Assembly (NCBI RefSeq): GCF_013344475.1
Contig: NZ_JABUOU010000001.1
Location: 372,001 to 436,000 of the forward strand
Direction: 5' to 3'
From: Martelella limonii
GTDB taxonomy: Bacteria; Pseudomonadota; Alphaproteobacteria; Rhizobiales; Rhizobiaceae
Length of the DNA: 64,000 nucleotides
Shown here: positions 57,916 through 64,000 of the stretch, in pieces
Layout: every line of letters starts with the position of its first letter
How positions within the stretch are numbered: position 1 is the stretch's first letter
Notes under the pieces: model-generated
Database searches by the model: none
What the model saw: only the letters and a program-made list of their open reading frames with translations
Told to the model about the DNA's origin: nothing
Program-made: the position numbers and the translations under genes

Positions 57916-59811
57916 CTAGCGCATGTTGACGGCTTGCTGGGCGAGCGTCTGGTTGATCGAAACGCCGTACTCGCTCTGCAGACGGTTGATCATCTCGTCG
58001 AGAATATCGTCGCCGGCATAGGCGGCAATCGCATTCACGGCCTGATCATCGCCGCTGGCGGCAAGCGTTCCAGTCGGGTTGACGACGGCGACAACCTTGA
58101 GGACGACCTGTTCGGCGCCGCTGTCACGCTGGGCGGTGGCGACGGTGCCGAGCGGACCGCTGAAGGCTGCGGCAACGGCTTCGCCGCCGAGCGCATCGTT
58201 CGGGGCCGTGCGGGTCACGGAGGTTACGCTGTTGACGTCGATCGCGAGATCATCGGCGATCTGCTGCATGCTTTCGCCGCCCTCGATGCGGATTTTCAGC
58301 TCGTCCGCCTTGTCGGCAAGCGCAACGCGCTGCTGCTCGGCCGCCCAATCGGTCTGAACCCTGCTGCGGACCTCGTCGAAAGTGCGGTCGCGGGCCGGGA
58401 TGATGTCTTCGACCTCGTACCAGACGACGCCGCCATCGGAGAGATTGAGGGGAAGGTTCTCCACGCCGGTGTCGCTGTCGAAAGCAGCGCCTACAAGCTC
58501 GCTGCCGAGCGGCAGATCGGGGACGGGATTGCCGTTCTGGTCGTTGCCGCTGGCATCGATGGCATCGACGGTGACGGGCGTCAGGTTCAGCGAGGCGGCC
58601 GCATCGGCCATGGATGCGCCGCCCGCACGCTGATCTTCATACTGGTTCTCGACGTTGAGAATGTCGTTGGCCGCCTGCTGTTCGGCAAGCTCCTGACGGA
58701 TGCGGTCCTTGACCTGATCGAACGGCGTGACCGTGGCCGGCTGGATCGCGGTTATGCGCAGGATCACGGGGCCGAAATTGCCCTGGATCACTTCGCTGGT
58801 GCCGCCTTCATTTTCAATTGCGAAGGCAGCCTCGTCGATGGTGGCGTCAGGGAACTGGCCCTTGCGGTAGATGCCGAGCGTGACATCGCCCGACGTTCTG
58901 CCCTGATCTGCGATCAGCTGATCGAAGGTCTTTGTGCCATCGGCAAGCGCCTGTGCAGCCTGTTCCGCCGTTGCCTGATCGGCAAAGGTGAGCTGCTGGA
59001 TGCGGCGTTCCTCGGGGGTCGTGAAGCTTGCAATCCGGGCGTCGTAGTCTGCGCGCACCTCAGCGTCGGTGACGGCGGCGGGATCGGCGATGTCGGCCGG
59101 GTGCAGCGCCACATAGGAGAGCTTGCGGTATTCCGGCGCGCGGTAAGCCGTCTTGCGCTGCTCGAACCAGGGCTCCAGCACATCGTCTGCCGGCGACTTC
59201 ACCGGATCGATGAAAGCATTGTTGATGACGATGTAATCCACGCCGCGCGACTGGTTGCGGTATTCGCTGATCGCATCGACAAGCGTCTTCGGCGGCACAA
59301 AGCCGTCTGCCATGCCATCGACGATCTGCGAGCGGACGGCAACCTTGCTGCGCTCGGCGACGTAATCATCTTCGTTGAGGCCGACATTGCGCAGAAGCGC
59401 GCTGAAGCGCTGCCGGTCGAATCGGCCATCGCTGTTCTGGAAGGCCGGGTCATTGGCGATGATCGTTGCAAGGCGGTCTTCGGAGAGGCCGAGATTCATG
59501 TCGTCGGCAAGCTGGTCGAGCGAGGCGCCGGCAACGAGCTGGGCGTTGACCTGCTGGTCGACGCCGATCATGCGGGCTTCCTCGCCGGTCAGGCGGCGGC
59601 CGAACTGGTTGCTGAGGCTGTCGAGCTGGCGCTGGTAGGCGAGGCGGTATTCGTTCGCCGAAACCGTCTTGTCGCCAACGCGCACCACCACATCCGAACT
59701 GCCGGAAAGAAATGCGCTGGAGGCGCCCCAAATCCCGAAGGAGATGATCAGCAGAATCAGGAGGAGTTTCGCGACCCAGGTCTGGGCGCCTTTGCGCATT
59801 GTCTCAAGCAT
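57916..59811 (-). CDS. PpiD/SurA-type periplasmic peptidyl-prolyl isomerase
   Basis: A 631-residue membrane-anchored chaperone. A single N-terminal helix (LLLILLIISFGIWGASSAFL, about residues 17-36) anchors a periplasmic SurA_N_3-like domain, followed by a parvulin-type rotamase domain (about 250-370, around TPEERRIQQLTFADQATAEQ) and a long C-terminal part. PpiD helps proteins leaving SecYEG fold. In rhizobia this gene commonly precedes trpD, as here. It is divergent from the autotransporter gene. Confidence 0.88.
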   Translation of the reverse strand: MLETMRKGAQTWVAKLLLILLIISFGIWGASSAFLSGSSDVVVRVGDKTVSANEYRLAYQRQLDSLSNQFGRRLTGEEARMIGVDQQVNAQLVAGASLDQLADDMNLGLSEDRLATIIANDPAFQNSDGRFDRQRFSALLRNVGLNEDDYVAERSKVAVRSQIVDGMADGFVPPKTLVDAISEYRNQSRGVDYIVINNAFIDPVKSPADDVLEPWFEQRKTAYRAPEYRKLSYVALHPADIADPAAVTDAEVRADYDARIASFTTPEERRIQQLTFADQATAEQAAQALADGTKTFDQLIADQGRTSGDVTLGIYRKGQFPDATIDEAAFAIENEGGTSEVIQGNFGPVILRITAIQPATVTPFDQVKDRIRQELAEQQAANDILNVENQYEDQRAGGASMADAAASLNLTPVTVDAIDASGNDQNGNPVPDLPLGSELVGAAFDSDTGVENLPLNLSDGGVVWYEVEDIIPARDRTFDEVRSRVQTDWAAEQQRVALADKADELKIRIEGGESMQQIADDLAIDVNSVTSVTRTAPNDALGGEAVAAAFSGPLGTVATAQRDSGAEQVVLKVVAVVNPTGTLAASGDDQAVNAIAAYAGDDILDEMINRLQSEYGVSINQTLAQQAVNMR

Positions 59812-60065
59812 TCTCTAGCAGTCCCTGTTTGCCGAACCTTCGGTTTTGTGACGCTTCATAGACGAAGATGCAACCGAATTGAAGCCGCAGCCTCTCAAAG
59901 GCCCGCAACAGGCCATGCTAACGCTTCATTAACCATAAAAATTAGCCATATCTGCAGATTGTCCGGCGGCAACCTATTCTTAAGTTACTGCGGCCAGAAT
60001 CAACCTCAGATTCCGGCGTCATCCGCGTCTCGAATCCTTCTATCGGTTGGCGCAAGGGCAATGTC
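59812..60065. promoter_or_regulatory. 254-base divergent ppiD-autotransporter region
   Basis: The gap is AT-rich in the middle (59920-59990) and must hold two divergent promoters. I cannot pick convincing -35/-10 pairs. It contains one TTAACCAT element (59935-59942), half of a CtrA box. No hairpin or gene is seen. Confidence 0.3.
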
Positions 60066-63000
60066 ATGAGTGTTTTGAGTTTCCGGCGGGCGAGGGCGAT
60101 CTTTCTGAGCTCGTCTGCATTGGTCATGGCCTCGGGCATGCCGGTCCTCGCTGCGGATTTTCAGTGGACGGGCGCCACCTCTACCAACTGGTACACCACC
60201 ACCAACTGGACCGTGAACGGTGCCACGCCGGCGCTTCCGCCGAAGTCGGGCGACAACGTCACCATCAACACGCTGAACAATGCGCCTGTGCTGCAGGTCG
60301 GCATCGGCACGGAATATACCAACAATCTCATCGTCGGGAATACGGCGTCAGGGCTGCTGACTGCCAATGCGACGGTCAGCGGCGAATTCATCACGATCGG
60401 CGCCGCGTCCGGCGGCAATGGCACGGTGAATGTCCAGGGCTCGGGCGGCGCGATCCAGTTCGACCGTATGATCACGGTCGGCGGCGCCGGCAGCGGCACG
60501 CTGACGATGAGCGGGGGCGCCCAGGGCCAGGCAGGCGCGATCGTCGTCGGCAACGCCACAAGCGGCCAGGGCACCCTGATGCTGCAGGGTGCCGGAACGC
60601 AGCTCAGAACCTATGGCACCGGCGACAACAGCGTCGTGATCGGCAACCAGGGCGCGGGCATTCTGTCCGTCATGGGCGGCGCCAAGTTTGAATCGAACCA
60701 GACCATCATCGGCAAGGCTGCGGACGGAGCTGGCGTTGTTGTCATCGCGGGCGCAGGCTCGGAATGGAACGGTTACGGAGATCTGACGGTCGGTCTTTCC
60801 GGCGGTGGCCTCGTCAACGTCAGCGATGGCGGCCATGCGATCAGCGGATCGCTGAGCATCGCGCAGAATTCCGGTTCCGTCGGCAGCGTCGCTCTCGTCA
60901 CCGGCGCCGGTTCGCTCTGGAACGTCTATAACGATGTTGCCATCGGCGGCAATGTGAGTGGCGGCGGCTCGGGCGGCGCAGGCCAGCTTTCGGTGCTCGA
61001 CGGCGCGACCATGACGGCGAGCAACATGACGGTCGGCTATGTGACCGACAGCCAGGGTGCTGCCGAAATCGATGGAGCGGGCAGCCAGCTGCAGCTCACC
61101 GGCGCCCTGAAGGTCGGCAATTCGGGTGCGGGTGTCGTTGCCGTGACCGGTGGCGCAACGGTGACGGCAGATTATGCGATGGTCGGCGTCAATGCCGCCG
61201 GCGTCGGTGTGCTCGGGATCGGCGGCAGCGGCTCCAGCATGACCCTGACCAACCGCATGACGGTCGGCGCCAAGGGCGATGGCTTGCTCGGCCTGTTTGA
61301 CGGCGGTCTGCTCACCAGCAATGGCGGCGTGATCGGGCGTGATGCCGATAGCGCCGGTGTGGTCAGTGTTGCCGGTGCAAGCGTCTGGGACAATGGATCG
61401 AACCTGACCGTCGGACAGGATGGCGACGCTGCGCTGGTGATCGCCAGCGGCGGCATCGTCAAGAACCACACCACCGTCATCGCTTCCTCTGCGACCGCCG
61501 TCGGTGCTGTTTCCGTGAGCGGCACCGGCTCCACCTGGACCGTTGACGGCGGCATAACCGTTGGCGCGCAGGGTTTCGGCGCCTTTTCAGTGGCCGATGG
61601 CGCATCGGTCACAAGCACGGCCAGCGTGATTGCGCAATCGGCAGGCTCGGTGGGTGTCGCGGATGTGGATGGCGGCCTCTGGACCATCGACGGCGACCTG
61701 GTTGCCGGCGAATCGGGAGCGGGCTTGATCGGACTTGCCAATGGCGGCGTGCTCTCGGCCGAAAGCCTGACGCTTGCCGAAAATGCAGGCTCTGTCGGCA
61801 TCCTCGTCATCGGCACGGCACCGGGCGGCACCGCGGTGCGCGCGCCGGGAACGCTTTCGGCTCCCACCGTCGCCTTCGGCAGCGGCAATGCGCAACTTAT
61901 CTTCAATCACACGAGTTCGGACTACGTCTTCGCGCCCGTCATCTCCGGAACGGGCCTGATTTCGGCCTTGAACGGCACAACGATCCTGACCGCCGACAAC
62001 ACCAATCTCGGGCTGACCACGATCGCCAGCGGCGCGGAAATCCAGGTGGGCGCCGGCGGCACCAGCGGCGCGCTCGGCGGCAATGCCGAAATCGAGGCCG
62101 GTGGCGCGCTGAGCTTTGCCCGCTCCGACGACATCACGTTCCGCGGCACGCTTGCAGGCGGTGGCGTTGTGGCGCAGAAGGGGCCGGGAGAACTGAGACT
62201 TGCCGCCGACAGTCCGAATTTCACGGGCTCGGTCGAGGCCATTGGCGGTTCGGTGGATATCGATGCCGATCTGCGCGGCGCAACGGCCGAGGTCGGGACC
62301 GGCGCGACCCTCGGCGGCTCGGGCATGATCGGCGACACCCATGTCAGCCGCGGCGGTACGTTCCGCGCTGGCGATGACAGCGGACCCATTACCGTCGATG
62401 GCGATCTCGATTTCGATCAGGGCGCGACCTATGTGGCTGTGATCAATGTCGATCAACAACCTGCCATCGTGAACGGGACGGTTGCCTTTGACGATACAAC
62501 GGTCGGCCTCGAGTTCGATGAGGGCGGCACGCTGAAGCAGGACTATACGCTGCTGCTCGCCGGCGATATCACCGGTACCTTCGATGCCTCGGTCGATACG
62601 CTGCCGTCTCAGTTTCGCGGCACCGTCAGCGAACAGGGCAATGCCCTGAAGCTCGATCTCGCTTATGTGGGCGGCAATTTCAGCTTTTCGGAACTCGGGC
62701 GGAGCGTGAACACGCAACTCGTCAAGGCATTCAATGACGGCGTGCCGCTGCAAGGCACGCTTGCCGCAGGCATGCTGCAGAGCGGAACCGCCTATGAAGC
62801 GGCGATGACGACGCTCGGGGGCGAACTGGGCGTGAATGCCACCATGAGCGCAACGCTTGGCATGGACAGTTTCCTGCGGCGCTCCTCCAATCCCAACCGG
62901 CTTCTTGCCGGCTGGCGTCCGGTCGAGCAAGGGTCCAGCGATGACAGCGTCGGCAATGCGCCCTCCACGACCTCGGGGCTTGCCTATTGGGCCGTAAGCG

Positions 63001-63935
63001 GCCGCGATCTTTATGGCAATGCGGCGGGCGATCCGCGCTGGGACTGGTCGCAGGCCAGGCGTCAGCCGTTTTATGGACCGTTCAATCCGGCCGGCACTGC
63101 GTGGCTCGAATATAATGGCGGCGTTTCCAGCGTGAAGGGCGATGCCCAGGCCGGCAATTCCGGCGCCGATATCGACAGCAACATGGTCGAGGGCGGCTAT
63201 CTGGCGCGGCTCGACGATGCCAACGCGATCGGCATCATCTTCGGCGGCGGGATGTCCACCTACAAGCAGACAGACCAGGCCGGCAAGGCCGACACGCAGA
63301 GCTTCCATGCGGCAGTCAATGGCGTCACCCAGTCGAAGGAAGGCTTCTACGCAACCGGCGTCGTCGGCGGAGGCGTCGACAGCATCGATACGGAGCGAAC
63401 GGTGGCGTTCGGCAATGCCATCGACATGCTGCGCGGCTCCTATTCGGCAATGAGCGTTGGCGGGCGCATCGAGGCCGGTGGACGTCTGGTCCAGGGCAAC
63501 GTCGCCATCATTCCCTTCGCCGCTGCGAGCGCGGTCTATACCCATGCGCCGGATTACAGCGAGGAGGTTGCGTCAGGTCTCGGCACATCGGCGCTCGCCT
63601 ATTCGGATGTCGGGCTCTTTCGGGGAACGGTCGAGGCCGGGATCGGCTTCGATACGGCAGCCGGCGAAATCGCGCAGCGCTTCGCCGTCAACGGCCGGGT
63701 CTCCTACCTCTATCGCTATGGCGGTGGCGGCGATGCGGGGGCAAGCTTCCTGGCGCTTCCGGGGTACGGCTTCTCGATCTCCAGCAACGCGCCGACGGGA
63801 AGCGCTGTCGCCGCCAATGTCGCGGCGAAGATCCAGCTCACGCCCCAGGCCGATCTGAGCATCGGTGCCTATGGCGAATGGGGTGCGGACTACTCGGCGC
63901 TGATTGCGTCCGCCAAGCTTAGATATACCTGGTAA
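60066..63935 (+). CDS. Autotransporter (type Va) with T5SS/PEP-CTERM-type repeats
   Basis: A 1289-residue autotransporter. A signal peptide ends at about residue 30 (MASGMPVLAAD). The passenger (about 31-870) holds eight or nine repeats of about 50 residues between 120 and 585, each with a VG-x-G-x-G-x-L core and a GAGSxW/L turn (at 175, 229, 280, 337, 387, 437, 486, 536), the pattern of the T5SS/PEP-CTERM-associated repeat family. Residues 590-870 resemble a pertactin-like beta-helix end, and about 1000-1289 form the beta-barrel, ending in LRYTW. Such proteins are adhesins or are cut at the surface; no protease or lipase motif is seen. It is the last gene of the window. Confidence 0.9.
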   Translation: MSVLSFRRARAIFLSSSALVMASGMPVLAADFQWTGATSTNWYTTTNWTVNGATPALPPKSGDNVTINTLNNAPVLQVGIGTEYTNNLIVGNTASGLLTANATVSGEFITIGAASGGNGTVNVQGSGGAIQFDRMITVGGAGSGTLTMSGGAQGQAGAIVVGNATSGQGTLMLQGAGTQLRTYGTGDNSVVIGNQGAGILSVMGGAKFESNQTIIGKAADGAGVVVIAGAGSEWNGYGDLTVGLSGGGLVNVSDGGHAISGSLSIAQNSGSVGSVALVTGAGSLWNVYNDVAIGGNVSGGGSGGAGQLSVLDGATMTASNMTVGYVTDSQGAAEIDGAGSQLQLTGALKVGNSGAGVVAVTGGATVTADYAMVGVNAAGVGVLGIGGSGSSMTLTNRMTVGAKGDGLLGLFDGGLLTSNGGVIGRDADSAGVVSVAGASVWDNGSNLTVGQDGDAALVIASGGIVKNHTTVIASSATAVGAVSVSGTGSTWTVDGGITVGAQGFGAFSVADGASVTSTASVIAQSAGSVGVADVDGGLWTIDGDLVAGESGAGLIGLANGGVLSAESLTLAENAGSVGILVIGTAPGGTAVRAPGTLSAPTVAFGSGNAQLIFNHTSSDYVFAPVISGTGLISALNGTTILTADNTNLGLTTIASGAEIQVGAGGTSGALGGNAEIEAGGALSFARSDDITFRGTLAGGGVVAQKGPGELRLAADSPNFTGSVEAIGGSVDIDADLRGATAEVGTGATLGGSGMIGDTHVSRGGTFRAGDDSGPITVDGDLDFDQGATYVAVINVDQQPAIVNGTVAFDDTTVGLEFDEGGTLKQDYTLLLAGDITGTFDASVDTLPSQFRGTVSEQGNALKLDLAYVGGNFSFSELGRSVNTQLVKAFNDGVPLQGTLAAGMLQSGTAYEAAMTTLGGELGVNATMSATLGMDSFLRRSSNPNRLLAGWRPVEQGSSDDSVGNAPSTTSGLAYWAVSGRDLYGNAAGDPRWDWSQARRQPFYGPFNPAGTAWLEYNGGVSSVKGDAQAGNSGADIDSNMVEGGYLARLDDANAIGIIFGGGMSTYKQTDQAGKADTQSFHAAVNGVTQSKEGFYATGVVGGGVDSIDTERTVAFGNAIDMLRGSYSAMSVGGRIEAGGRLVQGNVAIIPFAAASAVYTHAPDYSEEVASGLGTSALAYSDVGLFRGTVEAGIGFDTAAGEIAQRFAVNGRVSYLYRYGGGGDAGASFLALPGYGFSISSNAPTGSAVAANVAAKIQLTPQADLSIGAYGEWGADYSALIASAKLRYTW

Positions 63936-64000
63936 GCCGCACGATCGCAGCGCCTCCTTGAGGAGGGCACATTTCTGTGCCATCAAGAGCGCCGAAAAGG

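Noticed and set aside
57322-60069. 915-codon frame antisense to trpD and ppiD
   Set aside because: Shadow frame; it crosses a gene boundary and ends in the divergent promoter region.
60420-61800. Tandem repeats as a possible CRISPR or satellite array
   Set aside because: The repeats are diverged at DNA level and conserved as a ~150-base coding period within the autotransporter.
61587-63545. 652-codon frame antisense to the autotransporter
   Set aside because: Repeat-derived shadow with no independent features.
63966-63981. GGCACA-TTTC-TGTGCC hairpin after the autotransporter
   Set aside because: Short stem without a T-run; the window ends too soon to judge.

Overview
This 64 kb window reads as ordinary chromosome from an alphaproteobacterium of the order Hyphomicrobiales (Rhizobiales), probably Rhizobiaceae or a close relative; the genus cannot be fixed from sequence alone. 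The evidence is a high-GC, densely coding, operon-rich layout; order-typical families (EipB/DUF1849, DUF1476 ATPase zeta subunit, LpxI instead of LpxH, PurS/PurQ, a RidA-GDPD-COG3146 neighbourhood); and a recA upstream region carrying TTG-N11-CAA, the operator described for rhizobial recA. I saw no rRNA, tRNA, insertion sequence, prophage or CRISPR array.

Layout. 1-7.2 kb: the 3' part of a YhaN-like SMC/Rad50-type ATPase, a convergent HIT / acetyltransferase / GDPD / RidA group, and eipB. 7.4-20.7 kb: a long + strand translation and envelope superoperon, rpsB-tsf-pyrH-frr-uppS-cdsA-rseP-bamA-lpxD-fabZ-lpxA-lpxI-lpxB, which joins ribosome function, UMP supply, undecaprenyl and CDP-diacylglycerol lipid supply, site-2 proteolysis, outer-membrane protein assembly and the first half of lipid A synthesis. 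21-26 kb: an MFS transporter and a proVWX-type betaine importer. 26-36 kb: J-domain protein + dgt, a 46-residue small protein, a membrane protein, dusA, alaS, recA with its SOS operator, and a SulP transporter. 36-37 kb: an AraC/GyrI regulator.

37.2-46.5 kb is the most interesting part: a self-contained candidate peptidoglycan-salvage locus. A divergent RpiR/MurR-type repressor faces murQ, followed by a Dpp-type ABC importer (binding protein, two permeases, one fused double ATPase), a cytoplasmic beta-lactamase-fold hydrolase resembling the amidase AmiE of Bacillus MurNAc clusters, and anmK. Read together these would import a muropeptide or anhydro-muropeptide, remove its peptide, phosphorylate anhydroMurNAc and split the lactyl ether to give GlcNAc-6-P. 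The enzyme assignments are firm; the transporter substrate and the hydrolase activity are inference.

46.5-54 kb: an ECF sigma factor behind a secreted COG4315 protein, a RecD-like helicase, pdxJ, a divergent HxlR / NmrA-type oxidoreductase pair, a PagL-like outer-membrane protein, purQ-purS-purC and the divergent zeta subunit. 54-60 kb: ppiD-trpD-trpC-moaC-moeA on the minus strand, without the lexA that I recall following moeA in many rhizobia. 60-64 kb: a 1289-residue autotransporter whose passenger is built from about eight or nine ~50-residue repeats of the T5SS/PEP-CTERM-associated type.
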